A stretch of DNA of 64,000 bases from Toxotes chatareus (Eukaryota > Chordata > Actinopteri > Toxotidae), in assembly GCA_016801885.1 (NCBI GenBank), contig CM028895.1, forward strand, positions 12,858,001-12,922,000, read 5' to 3'. The number at the start of each line of letters is the position of its first letter. Position 1 is the stretch's first letter. A program made the position numbers and the translations under genes. This document shows, one piece after another, positions 12,701 through 21,218 of this stretch. Below the pieces are notes generated by a model that saw nothing but the letters and a program-made list of their open reading frames with translations, did not search any database and was not told the origin of the DNA.

Positions 12701-15700
12701 GAGTCCATTGAGAGTGCATGGGGACAATATTTATGTGAGGCACAGTAATTTAATGTTGGAGGTTGGTACTGGCGTCATCTGATGGCTGAAAATAAGAACT
12801 ACATGTTTCTGTGTACTCTGACGCCATCAGAACCACAACTTCATCTGTACTATACTGTACAAGACCGCTGCCCTCTCGCACTCTCAGGCTCTGTGTGCAT
12901 GCATTCTGTGTTTACGTGTGTGTGTGTGTGTATGTTTGTTCATCAAGTCTACACTCAAATCCAGCTATTTCCAATATATTTAGTAATTTTTGTGTTCTGC
13001 ATTTCCAGGTACAATGGTCCTAATTCATACAGCAGTCACTTTTAACAGCTGGGCTAGAAAATTTCACTGAAATGTCATGTATGATACATAAAACAAACAT
13101 CACTTAAAGCTGTGCAAGTCAATATTTTTATATGAACAACAGTTCAAATGATTATGTGTGATATGGAAGGAGGTATATGCTAATGTAAAATGTTCACTGC
13201 ATTAACTTCACAGTGCCTTAGCTTTTTGTAGAGTTCTGCCACCAGATTAAAAAAAAAAAGCCTCAAATTGACAACAGCAACTGTTTGATCTAATCAGATC
13301 AGGAAAGTTGGGCTGTATCACTAATGTTCCCTGGCGGATGGAAACATTTTTCCAAAAGGGAACTAAAATTGTTTACAGCACTGAATCTATGAAATGCAAA
13401 ACATTTATTTGATGTCTATCTTGGTACGCAGCAGTACAGATGAGACTTGATTTTCCAGGAAAATTCCCAGCCCGAATGCTCACAATGGCTGCTTTGTGAA
13501 TAGGGTCAGCGGTGTGTGAACGTGACTTTTATGCATGCTCTGCGCATGTTGAATGCTGTTTTGTGACCGTTTTATCTTGTTGTATTTCCAATCCTTGACT
13601 GGTTAAAGAGTTTGATTATTGCCAGGCAGCTGCGTCTAACCTTACTAATCCTGCCTCCCTAACCCCAAATGAGGAGCTCTCTTCCTGTTTTCTGGTGATT
13701 GGCTGCTAGCGTCGAGTGATGTGTGGTTTGATAACATACTAAAGTGCAACATGGGACTGATAGTGATGCTTTGCCAGCTGGTATCTGTAGCAGTACAGTA
13801 GTTTGCATGGCTATGGATAGAAGATTAAACCCAGGGATATTTTCTTAAAGAAAGTAGAATGATAAGAGTATAAATCAGAATGGATTAGAAACATTTTTAT
13901 CGAAGTGTGGTTTTAGTCAGTCAGTTTCTGAGGAATAGCTTCTTGATCATGGTGCTGACTCCTCAAGACCAATATTTGTAGACAAGTGTAGGGAGATCAG
14001 GGCAGGAGGAGAGAGCAAAGGAACTAAAGAGAAGGAGAGATGAGATGAGGGGGGGGGAGTAGAAGTACTCGCCAAGAAATGATAGTATATAAAATTATAA
14101 AGTTAGAAAAACTGGTAAAAACTGACAAAAGGCAGACACAGGGAGAAAGAGAGCAGGTCAGGGGTACAGAGATCACCGCTGTCAGCTCCATGTTTTACAG
14201 TCTGCACTGCTGTTCCTGGCCTGCTGAAGGAAAAACTCCTCAACAAGATGGAGACGCTCTGTTTCACTGCAGCCTGCTTATACATACACACTCACACACA
14301 CTTGAACAAAATGCAGGTGAAAAGCCTAATTTAAAAAAAAAATCATTCAAAACCCTTCAAACAAGGCTCCAATGAGGCATGGCATCCATCTTGTTTTTCT
14401 TCCGATTGACAGACTAATGTTCCTGTGACCTGTTGAACCTAATTTTCCCCTCCCCCACCCCCGTCTGCTTCCCTCTTTCTTCCCTCTTTTTTCCCCTTCC
14501 TTCCTCCCTCTTTTCCTTATTCATTTTCCCGTTACATTTCTCTCTTTCTCACTGTTCCATGCTTCCATCCCTACTTTTAACCTTCTTTTCACTCCGACCT
14601 TCCTTACTCATTCCTATACTCTTTTCTTGCTCTTCACTATTTTTCTGCCTCCTTTTCTTTTGTCTCTTTTTCGTTCCCCTCTCTTCCCATCTCTGCCCCA
14701 CATCTCTCACTTTTATACCATTCTCATCCCTTCCCACCCATCCTCCCTCATTCAACCGTACTCATCTCATTTACTCTCTATCCCTTCCTCATCTCCCTTA
14801 CCCCACCTTCCCCCTTATTCCTCCCTTCCACTCCCCCATTAGGACCATGATAAGACCCAAGACGAGGTCCTGAAACACCAAGCTAGCATTAGCCAGCTAA
14901 AACGCTCCTTTATGGAGGCGCCACCTCCCTCTCCTCCTCAGCCCAACCAGTGGGAGAAACGTCTCACCTCCTCCCCCGCTACAACGATACGTATTCAACA
15001 GCAACAAGTGGTACGTCTGCCTGGATGTTTCTGCAACTGAATTGCACAGCATTCCTGCAAAGGTTATTTCAGGTTAAATGCCAGCAGTGGATTTGCAGTG
15101 ATACAAAACTGTATTGTCCTATTTTGGTTTTGCTTCAGAGAAACAACAATAGAGTCTCTGCAGCAAGAATAACACGTGTTATCATCTGTGTGTTTTCCTT
15201 CAGTCCGTCTCATTACACCCACTCTCTCTCATTATCTCCATGTTTTAGCTTTGAAATGTGATTATTCCTTGGAAATGTTTTGCAAGTTGTTTGAGTTTCC
15301 TTCTCTTACTCTCAAGTGGGTGTTTCCATTTGATGCTTTCGCCATGGCGGGGTTTTCATGACCTTTTGTTTATAACTCACTCATCACTTAAGGAACTTCA
15401 TGGGGTTTTCTTCTTCTGTGGGAAGACCTAACTGCCACTGTCACCAGCCGTTCGTCTCTTTTCAGCTGGGCTCATATTACATTTTAGTTGTGTTTTTGTG
15501 TGATGTTAATCTGCTCAGAGTGATTTCCTCTCTCTCTCTACTTCTGTGTGTTCTGCCCTATATGTGTGTGTTTGTATGTTGCTGTAGAGCCTTGAAGAGG
15601 AGATAGCTTCTGTACTTTTCAGTAGACACTCTTGCACTGGCTTTTATTCAGCTGCCGAGGCTGCCTGCAGTATTCCTGAACCGTCACTAGATGCTGTTAT

Positions 15701-18700
15701 AACCACATGTTCATCTACTACTGCGCCACAAGGGCTTCTTATTTCCTCAACTACTACGCTCTCTGCCACTGAGGTGCTGCTGCTGCTACTACTGAACATT
15801 TAGGAGTCAGTTTACTTTCGTAATCCACACACAGATGTTTTGATAAACCAGTCATGAAGCCATCATTTCACTGACTGAATATAGCAACTGTTCTGTGGAG
15901 TGTGTTCATCTGCTGCATAAGCTGATCACCTTGAAAGTAAACTGACAACCTGGAATGCTTCATTTAAGTGAGGATGCTTGCCAGAGAGATGCTAGATGCC
16001 CATAATGCCTGCTGTGGATGCTGGATGAATGGTGATAACCCTTATTCTGAATCAGAGACCATTCATTCTAAATGAACTGTGGATGCAAAATGGGCATGAT
16101 AAATCTAATCTAAAACAACGAACTGCTGGGAATGACATGGGTGTCATCTGCTCATCTGCTTGTTTTGTGATCTTAAATGGACTGAATGCAAATGTAACAA
16201 CCTGCTCCATTCTCTTATCTTTGCTTCACCAGCATCTTCAGGAACAGAATAACTAAGTTAAAGGCAGCAGGTATTGAAGCAGCTGTTTCAATAGAAACCA
16301 TAATGTGTTTAGCTTTTAAAATAGCCCACAAGACATTTTGTGTGGACTTTGACCTAAATTCATTATGATGTGACATGTTTTTGTGGTTGTCTCAAAGACA
16401 CTGCTGACTTCAATACCATGTTTCTTTTTGTCTTTTTATGTGAGTGAAGATGAGCTTCTGTGTTTATTGATGGGATGTGCTCTTCAGTCCATCTCGCTTC
16501 TTTTCATTTTCTGTTCTCCTTTCTGCTCTTTTACTCTTTATCCCTCCTCCTATCTATTGCTTGACACTGTATGGAAATTAACATGTGCATGAAAGAGACA
16601 GTTCACCACGGACAGAGAGAGAGAATAAAGTCAGTCCCTTCCCCATGCTGTGATAACAAGCATCGCCATATAACTATAACTAGTTGCTAACAATGATGAA
16701 GTCACTGCTGGTGTGTGTGTTTGATAATTGTCATGGTAACCTCTCTGTCACGCAGGTGAATGTGCCCCAAATGGAAGCAGCTGCAGCTGATAGTACGATC
16801 TCTGATACCAAAGAACCTGCGAAGGTGGTCCTAACTTTCTTCTATTAATCCATCCAGCCTTCCCTTCATCACGCTCTTCTTCCATCGTTCTCTTCAATCA
16901 TTTTCCACTTGCAGCATGAAATTTCATGTTTTTACTACAGCCATCCATTCTTTGGCTACTCATTTGTCTGTCTTCCTACTTGTTCTTCTCACCTTTCCAC
17001 ATCTTTTTGTCCACAGTTGAACATTTTCATCTCCTTTTTATTCCTGATTTTGCTTTGGTATTCATTTATTTATTTCCAGTTATGTTTTCTTTTTTTAATT
17101 TACGTTCAATGATCATGTTATATTTTTTGTTTTTGTCTCCATGCGTTTGTTGTGTATGTGTGTGCACCTCAACGTGCGTGTGTGTCTGTGCACTATGTGT
17201 ACATGCGTGCGTGTGTATGTGCGTGTGTGTATAGACAACCGAAGTTGAAATTGAAGAAACCGTTGTCGTCCAAGAGGTTACCAAAGCAACCAAACCTGGA
17301 CTTGTCACAGTTACAACCAGCTCTGATGCTGGTCCACCTGCAGAGCAGAAAACAAGAGAACAGGAAGTGAAGGTTGAAGAGGAAGTAGCGATAGCAGAGG
17401 AAGCAAAAGCGGCAAAGCAGGAGAGCTTTTCATCCGAGAGTGAGAGCGAGGATGAAGCGGAGTACCACCCAAATGTCTCTGTATCCATCTCTCATACACA
17501 AATACCAGAGGAGAAAGAAGAGGATGAAGAGCAGGAGAAGAAAGAGGAGGAGAAGGAAGAGGAGGATAAGATGGTGGAGCAGGACATCTCAGCTCCTGAT
17601 GCTGCTTCCCCTCCAGCTGAAATCACTCAGCCTGCAGAAGAAACCAGTCGAGAGGTAGAGGTGTCCGGGAAAGAGGAAACAGAGGCAGAGAAGCAGAAGA
17701 ACGCTGAGGAGGAGAAAGAAGGTGAGAAGGAGACGGAGGAAAGCACAGACGATCCAATGATGACGCCTGATGAAGCTCCCAACGGTCTCACCCTGCCAGA
17801 GGAGGCTTTGACCGGCTTGGACATCCATGCAGAGGAAGAGGAGGAGCCCAGAATGAATGGAGAAGCCCCTCTGGTTGAAGCAGAACCCCGCCCACAGGTT
17901 ATTTGTTGCTCTGAGGTAAAGTCTTCACTGGGCCGACTGCGGAGCTTCCCTGGGCTTTGATCCCTCCTACCAACTGTAGAAACACCCACTTTTTTTCCTT
18001 CCTGCTTACCTCAGTGCCGGTTTCCTTCCTGCTTGCGTGAATATTTAAGCCCCATGTACATCCTTACGCTCATTTTTGTCCTGTGAAAACTCTTTTAAGC
18101 CTTAAGTGAAACCTTTTTAGAAGTTCAGTTAAGTCCCAGTAAAACAAACAGAAGAGTTTTTTTTAAATATACAAATCACCACCGTTGTTTTGTGTCAAGT
18201 TACCACACCCTACATGATTAATTTTAGTCTTTATTTTGACTTTCACCATATTCATATATTTTAATGTCTCCGTTATTTACTATCATCATATTTCATACCA
18301 TTATCAACATGACTAGTCCACTCCCACCACGCATAGTGTGGTGTGTTGCTGTTACTGCCTCCTACGCTGCATTGTATTTTAGTGTTGTGAAGTAAATGGG
18401 GCCTAAGTGGGAAATGCATGTTGCTTTTAGACATATATTTTTGTTCTGCGTGCTGTATTTCACCTTTGGTGCGTGTGTGTGTGTATTTGTGTGTCCTCCG
18501 TGTGGTTTGGCAGTGATGCTTCTCTCTTTCTGTTACTGTTTAATTGGCTTGTCATGGTCTCCATGGTAACAGTATTGTGAAAATCGCCATTGCCAACCAC
18601 TTTGGAAATGCCACCCGCTCATCTGAATGCCATCTTTGCATGTTGTTTACATTTCAATTGCCGTTTTGTTTGCCAGTCATTTGAGGATGGTTTTGTTTTA

Positions 18701-21218
18701 TGGGCTCATGTTTTATGCATGTTCGTGCTGTGTCGTACTTTGAGCTGCATGTTGACACCAAAGATATTTCTGTAGCTGTGCTGCCGTTGTAGCTGTTGCT
18801 CTTATGTGGCATTAAGTAGACGCTGTCACATCCTGCGTTTTGTGATGCTGACTTGCATGAGTTTGGGAGCTCTCGATTTCCTGCATGAGATTTGCTGCTT
18901 TCAGTTGCATATATTTTGTTTATACATTCTACAACTGCTGCTATGTGTTAATTAGATGATAATGAAGCAAACATTTACTGTACTTTTTTCTGAAAAACAA
19001 ATGTATATATACATTGATCTACTTGGAAGTGAGTTTAATCCCAAAGAAAAAACTTAGATACAAACACAGTTCTTTGTTTCCCTAACTGTCTCAGGATTAA
19101 TATATTAACCCGCTTTCCTCCCCCCTCACATCTCTCTCTCCTCCCTCCCCAGCCACCTGTGGTAAAGACAGAAATGGTGACTATATCAGACACGTTTGCA
19201 GCCCAGAAAACTGAGATAGCTACAAAAGAAGTGCCCATCGTACATACGGAAACCAAGACCATCACTTACGAAGCTGCACAGGTGCACACTTAAGAAACAC
19301 AGGGAGCTTTTTTTTATGTGGTGCTTGTTGTGTGTTAGCATTCAGGATTCATATTGTCTTTGTGTGAATCATTTAGGTTTTATAGTTATTTTAAAGATTA
19401 GTAATGTTAATGTTCCATGTCCCTCAGTGCTTCCTTTCTAGCAACAGTGCATGGCGCCATCATTCATTCCTTCTCCTACAGGGAAAGAGTTTTGGGTTTT
19501 ATTTTTTATTTTTTATTTTTTTTTTTAGAAGAACTAAGTTCATTTCAAAGGAGTTTATTTCAAACGTCAGAGATGTAACAGGGATTTTCTAGTGGTGATC
19601 TACAGCTAATTATCTCTTTTCATCTCTCACCTTGTTATCAGTTGGACGGTAATGGCGATGGCGAGCCTGGAGTATTGATGACTGCTCAGACAATCACCTC
19701 TGAATCTCTGTGTACTACTACAACTACACACATTACCAAGGTACAGACAGACACACACCTACAAACGCACACCCATTTCTGTCTGACCGGTATCATGATG
19801 GCATTTCATTATGACGACACATTTTTATTTGTGTTACCATAAACATCAATGTGCTAAAGCTCTGCAAGCGTAAGCACAAATACTCACTTTAAAATCCTGT
19901 TTGCACTGCTATCATTTCATGGTTCGTACTGTGTATCTTTCATGGATCCCCATGGCAACCATTCATGCAGTGTCATGATACCGTAATACAGTATTTCCGC
20001 TTTGGGTTCTGTGTCCACATTTATATTAGTTAAGCAGTTTTGCACTGCTTTTATCTCCTTCGACCTGTCTGTACTGTCATGTCAGTGCTAACCACTCAGC
20101 TGTATCCTAGCAGCACCCAGGTGACAGGTGTCAAAGCATCACTGTTGTGAAATCTTTTTGTCCAGACGTTAAAGGGCGGCCTATCAGAGACGAGGATTGA
20201 GAAACGCATCGTCATTACTGGCGACTGTGACATCGACCACGACCAGGTCAGTTTTCAGTCGCACAGCTGATCACTCTGCTTCACCTGGTGCTTCAGCAGC
20301 CTGGTTGAGGGGGCTCTTTATTCTGTCCCAATGTGTGTGTGGTGTGGAAGGCTCTCCAAAAATCATTTTGTAGATGTGTAACTCAGGGGCAGGCTCAGCG
20401 TGGGATTTTTGTTCTTAAAATTGGAAAAACACTGGTAGGGAAATGATGAAGCTGACTGCTGATGACTGCTGACAGCACAATGTTGAGCTCCAGCAGAGTT
20501 TTTTTTTTCTTTTCTGGTTGCTTAGGCTTAAGGGAACCAATAGACATCTGGTGAGATGTTGATCATGTTGCTTGCAGTCTGAATGAAATGCACAGTTTAA
20601 TTCATCAATCACTTATTAGAGATTCCCACAAGTCATAAGTCCCTGTCTGGGATCTGCTACATCTGTGTCTTCACTTAATCATACATACATCTAGAAAATG
20701 TTTTAACAAAAAAAAAGTAAAACTACCTCAGGTCTGGATCTGCATGATCCCTTGTCCTCTGGTTTATTTAAGTTGCCTGTCTGTTCTGATTTGCTGGATT
20801 TACACAAGACCAACAGCTTCACTTCTCATGAAGTTGGAAATGGAATTTCTTTTTAGTAATTTATTTTCCCACTTGATGTCACTACTCCATCCGAACTCAT
20901 TTTACTTCATACAATTTACATCCCAAGTTAACCCAGAGAAGTAAAATGGCATGAGTCGCACTAATCGTAAATCCAGCATTGTTGTCATTTTTTCTTTATG
21001 CTTCTTATTTAATTTTTTATTTAACGCCACCATTCCCCCCCCCCTCCTCTCCCCCCCTCCACTGCCTGCTGTGCTCGGTGCTGCCACTGTGTGGTTGCCC
21101 CTCGGTACTGCAGGCACTGGCCCAGGCCATTAAGGAGGCCAAAGAGCAACATCCTGACATGTCTGTTACCAGAGTGGTGGTTCATAAAGAAACTGAACTG
21201 GCTGAGGAGGAGGATTGA
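1411..21218 (+). CDS. epb41l2: epb41l2 (protein 4.1G), 5'-partial spliced gene
   Basis: This is a membrane-skeleton adaptor of the protein 4.1 family. It links transmembrane proteins through its FERM domain to spectrin and actin at the cell cortex. Coding exons placed: 1411-1486, 2508-2604, 2769-2893, 3120-3207, 5457-5609, 5766-5863, 6418-6590, 7612-7697, 12702-12761, 14843-15010, 16756-16824, 17235-17915, 19153-19281, 19642-19740, 20166-20246 and 21114-21218. Every junction is GT/AG and the phases agree. The 4.1G assignment, rather than 4.1R, 4.1B or 4.1N, rests on the VICCSE/PPVVKTEMVTISD junction, the RVHGDNIYVRHSNLMLE exon and the ending ETELAEEED. The smlr1 and tmem200a neighbours agree with it. 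The first FERM exons and the N-terminal headpiece are upstream of the window. Confidence 0.93.
1487..2507 (+). other. epb41l2 intron
   Basis: About 1 kb, with short CA repeats near 1,833-1,850 and 1,944-1,980. No coding signal was seen. Its acceptor is tttcttgtag. Confidence 0.7.
2508..2604 (+). CDS. epb41l2: epb41l2 exon: start of FERM lobe F2
   Basis: It completes the Arg codon and reads YLLCLQLREDVASGRLPCSF then VTHALLGSYTLQ. This is the alpha-helical F2 lobe start typical of 4.1 proteins. The donor CAG|GTATAG leaves phase 0. Confidence 0.95.
2769..2893 (+). CDS. epb41l2: epb41l2 exon: middle of FERM lobe F2
   Basis: It starts at AEFGDYEPDQPRPLDYIS and continues through LTFAPNQNKEMEEKILELHK. 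It matches the family's AELGDY...FAPNxxxELEEK..ELHKxHRG segment. The acceptor is catcacag and the donor CACAG|GTCAGA (phase 2). Confidence 0.95.
3120..3207 (+). CDS. epb41l2: epb41l2 exon: end of FERM lobe F2
   Basis: It reads GMTPAQADAQFLENAKKLS followed by MYGVDMHHAK. The near-invariant 4.1 motif FLENAKxLSMYGVDxHHAK is intact. The acceptor is tgtgtttag and the donor AAG|GTACAA. Confidence 0.95.
3208..5456 (+). other. epb41l2 intron, the largest in the FERM region
   Basis: 2.25 kb, AT-rich in its second half. A purine-rich stretch (about 3,490-3,740) and a C-run follow the donor. No extra exon was supported; the open frames lack splice sites in a compatible phase. Confidence 0.6.
5457..5609 (+). 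CDS. epb41l2: epb41l2 exon: start of FERM lobe F3
   Basis: 51 codons, phase 0 at both ends. It starts DSEGVDIMLGVCANGLLVYK, with the family motifs LRINRFAWPKILKISYKR and NNFYIKIRPGE. This is the PH-like F3 lobe that binds membrane-protein tails, and it is fully conserved here. Confidence 0.96.
5766..5863 (+). CDS. epb41l2: epb41l2 exon: FERM lobe F3, second half
   Basis: It reads TEQFESTVGFKLQNHRSAKR followed by LWKVCVENHSFF. The AKRLWKVCVExH helix is the F3 helix found in all 4.1 proteins. The acceptor is ctctgacag and the donor TTCAG|GTAGAA. Confidence 0.95.
5864..6417 (+). other. epb41l2 intron
   Basis: 554 bp with no coding signal. A strong pyrimidine tract (6,376-6,415) precedes the acceptor. 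Confidence 0.7.
6418..6590 (+). CDS. epb41l2: epb41l2 exon: FERM-adjacent (FA) segment
   Basis: It encodes the FERM end and the FERM-adjacent regulatory segment: LGSKFRYSGRTQAQTRLASS, LIDRPAPNFERTSSKR and ISRSLDG. In the family this basic, serine-rich region is a phosphorylation target that tunes FERM binding. The FRYSGRTQAQTR core is intact. The exon ends in phase 1, completing GlyAla with the next exon. Confidence 0.95.
6591..7611 (+). other. epb41l2 intron
   Basis: 1.02 kb, with a (TG) repeat around 6,749-6,779. A CTCF-like TGCCCCCTGCTGG lies at 7,271-7,283. No exon was seen. Confidence 0.6.
7612..7697 (+). CDS. epb41l2: epb41l2 exon: linker after the FA segment (U2 region)
   Basis: After SRSLDG it reads APVISITEAGRDTAEN then GREPHLELHSDSK. 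It matches human 4.1G only loosely (the VSIAVVQDGDGRREV..APHLQL stretch), but the position and phase are right. It leaves in phase 0 (AAG|GTGTGT), so it can join exons at 8,903, 11,588 or 12,702 without a frame change. Confidence 0.85.
7698..8902 (+). other. epb41l2 intron before the large alternative exon
   Basis: 1.2 kb without a recognised exon. The last 350 bp are very pyrimidine-rich. They lead to the acceptor cctcctccctcag at 8,890-8,902. Confidence 0.6.
8903..10090 (+). CDS. epb41l2: large alternative epb41l2 exon with hydrophobic segment
   Basis: An open frame of 395 codons follows a strong acceptor in phase 0, matching the phase left by the exon ending at 7,697. It opens with a Ser-rich stretch and an acidic block (SDISEDDDLIDD, about residues 35-46). 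A long Ser/Thr-rich middle follows. Near the end, at 9,770-9,889, lies a 40-residue hydrophobic segment from LFLPCLLVVF to LGLTLCYLE. That segment resembles the hydrophobic part of the big alternative exon of EPB41L3 (PC-L..F......PL.L.LCYLE). No good donor follows, and the frame stops at TAA 10,088-10,090. It may therefore be a terminal exon giving a short isoform without the spectrin-actin and C-terminal domains. A second acceptor before 8,984 is in the same phase. Expression is inferred. Confidence 0.65.
   Translation, partial: SIFMFPLSFSSSSSLSSIPPSLDSISELDHGLSDISEDDDLIDDTAASHTPWALPSYASITSNQQLADFEHLIQNPQASHPLTSSQTYTSEALGVEENFQAETRATSGLPNLRGLFSLRGVVKYVSFILCFLSTLGKNVNMCQPTKLFSGLSKKLSFFTLTISKLMPKSAEKQAIFTICSPKSVFSNMTTSRLRPIFSSLPKTLNHFMAFFTRYLPTKLISLVPSCPLHLMQLRLPSVSSLACPPTVSSFSSHSSLSSSSHFFSFLTPSSFSHSNLTASVHCYLLNPSPLFLPCLLVVFLLVVMLTASQSLVLALILATPLGLTLCYLENVVSSQRKAVLPVFITERPNDQPEDQLSSGFNEQASPLTQTHTPPRIRHHAHTSATWTQEMCDPAA
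10091..12701 (+). other. epb41l2 intron / possible 3'UTR of the alternative isoform
   Basis: 2.6 kb. If the large exon is terminal, its 3'UTR lies here, but no AATAAA was seen in the first several hundred bases. A possible 51-nt exon is listed separately at 11,588. The last 250 bp are T-rich. Confidence 0.45.
11588..11638 (+). CDS. epb41l2: possible 51-nt alternative epb41l2 exon
   Basis: A pyrimidine tract (11,510-11,558) is followed, with no intervening AG, by ACTGAAG. Then come 17 in-phase codons (VNEVDLSPGDVEATPTQ) and a good donor, CAG|GTCTGT. It is phase 0 at both ends. Small in-frame cassettes are common in this part of 4.1 genes. The AAG acceptor is weak and no homologue was recognised. 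Confidence 0.35.
12702..12761 (+). CDS. epb41l2: epb41l2 exon: first part of spectrin-actin-binding region
   Basis: Twenty codons, SPLRVHGDNIYVRHSNLMLE, phase 0 at both ends. This corresponds to the regulated exon 16 of protein 4.1R (xGENIYIRHSNLMLE), whose inclusion gives high-affinity spectrin-actin binding. The close match to 4.1G (LRVEGDNIYVRHSNLMLE) is one of the best paralogue markers in the window. The acceptor is ctgccttccag and the donor GAG|GTTGGT. Confidence 0.93.
12762..14842 (+). other. epb41l2 intron with a 400-bp pyrimidine tract
   Basis: 2.1 kb. Positions about 14,435-14,840 are almost purely C/T (mixed CCTT, CTTT and TCCC blocks) right up to the acceptor ccccattag. No exon was supported. 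The frames opening here come from the tract. Confidence 0.6.
14843..15010 (+). CDS. epb41l2: epb41l2 exon: spectrin-actin-binding core
   Basis: 56 codons, phase 0 at both ends. It reads DHDKTQDEVLKHQASISQLK, then RSFMEAPPPSPPQPNQWEKR, then a tail rich in Gln. It matches the 4.1 spectrin-actin-binding core LDKxQEDILKHQASISELKRxFMES..P..WEKR. The donor GTG|GTACGT is strong. Confidence 0.94.
15011..16755 (+). other. epb41l2 intron containing a candidate cassette exon
   Basis: 1.75 kb. Apart from the candidate exon at 15,588-15,773 nothing coding was supported. Confidence 0.6.
15588..15773 (+). CDS. epb41l2: candidate 62-codon cassette exon of epb41l2
   Basis: A good acceptor (pyrimidine/TG-rich tract, then gctgtag) opens a phase-0 frame, SLEEEIASVLFSRHSCTGFY and onward. 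It is rich in Ser/Thr/Ala and reaches a possible donor, GAG|GTGCTG, also in phase 0. Both neighbouring exons are phase 0, so it could be inserted without a frame change. If the donor is skipped, the frame stops at TAG about 26 bases on. It contains no Met codon. 4.1B carries an alternative insert in the same region (a SEIFSLLESA stretch), but similarity is only suggestive. GTGCTG is a modest donor. Confidence 0.45.
16756..16824 (+). CDS. epb41l2: epb41l2 exon: small linker exon
   Basis: 23 codons, VNVPQMEAAAADSTISDTKE then PAK, phase 0 at both ends. The acceptor is gtcacgcag and the donor AAG|GTGGTC. It lies between the spectrin-actin-binding core and the acidic linker, where 4.1 proteins are poorly conserved and often alternatively spliced. 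The call rests on splice sites and phase rather than on homology. Confidence 0.7.
16825..17234 (+). other. epb41l2 intron
   Basis: 410 bp, T-rich and then TG/CG-rich, ending tgtgtgtatag. No exon was seen. Confidence 0.7.
17235..17915 (+). CDS. epb41l2: epb41l2 exon: long acidic linker (U3 region)
   Basis: 227 codons, phase 0 at both ends. It starts TTEVEIEETVVVQEVTKATK, has a Ser/Glu block (SFSSESESEDEAEYHP) matching the SSSSESEEEDVGEYRP block of 4.1G, then a Glu/Lys-rich stretch (about residues 95-185). It ends RPQVICCSE, the 4.1G signature. It is probably disordered or a charged helix separating the spectrin-actin-binding core from the C-terminal domain. Donor GAG|GTAAAG. Confidence 0.92.
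17916..19152 (+). other. epb41l2 intron with a perfect X-box-like palindrome
   Basis: 1.24 kb. GTCTCCATGGTAAC at 18,557-18,570 fits the RFX X-box consensus. No exon was seen. The acceptor is preceded by the pyrimidine tract ctctctcctccctccccag. Confidence 0.6.
19153..19281 (+). CDS. epb41l2: epb41l2 exon: start of C-terminal domain
   Basis: 43 codons: PPVVKTEMVTISDTFAAQKT, then EIATKEVPIVHTETKTITYE, then AAQ. KEVPIVxTETKTITYE is the conserved entry to the 4.1 C-terminal domain, which in the family binds partners such as NuMA and FKBP13. PPVVKTEMVTISD is as in 4.1G. Confidence 0.95.
19282..19641 (+). other. epb41l2 intron
   Basis: 360 bp. A T-rich run (19,497-19,527) lies mid-intron and the acceptor is cttgttatcag. 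No exon was seen. Confidence 0.7.
19642..19740 (+). CDS. epb41l2: epb41l2 exon: C-terminal domain
   Basis: 33 codons: LDGNGDGEPGVLMTAQTITS followed by ESLCTTTTTHITK, phase 0. It matches the family's DxxxxPGVLxTAQTITSExxxTTTTTHITK. A Cys replaces the usual Ser in the ESVS position. Confidence 0.95.
19741..20165 (+). other. epb41l2 intron
   Basis: 425 bp, with an X-box-like ATCCCCATGGCAAC at 19,946-19,959. No exon was seen. Confidence 0.7.
20166..20246 (+). CDS. epb41l2: epb41l2 exon: C-terminal domain
   Basis: 27 codons: TLKGGLSETRIEKRIVITGD followed by CDIDHDQ, phase 0. It is nearly identical to the family block TVKGGISETRIEKRIVITGDxDIDHDQ. The variable residue is Cys here. Confidence 0.96.
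20247..21113 (+). other. last coding intron of epb41l2
   Basis: 867 bp with no exon seen. The C-rich tract at 21,036-21,060 and tactgcag form the acceptor. Confidence 0.7.
21114..21218 (+). CDS. epb41l2: epb41l2 last coding exon and stop
   Basis: ALAQAIKEAKEQHPDMSVTR, VVVHKETELAEEED, stop TGA at 21,216-21,218. This is the canonical C-terminus of 4.1G/4.1R-type proteins. Confidence 0.96.
   Translation, partial: ALAQAIKEAKEQHPDMSVTRVVVHKETELAEEED

Noticed and set aside
14190..14290. Exon-like sequence starting tgttttacag within the epb41l2 intron
   Set aside because: No donor in a compatible phase and no family similarity.
14433..14873. 146-codon Ser/Leu/Pro-rich frame
   Set aside because: Translation of the long pyrimidine tract before exon 14,843; wrong frame for that exon.
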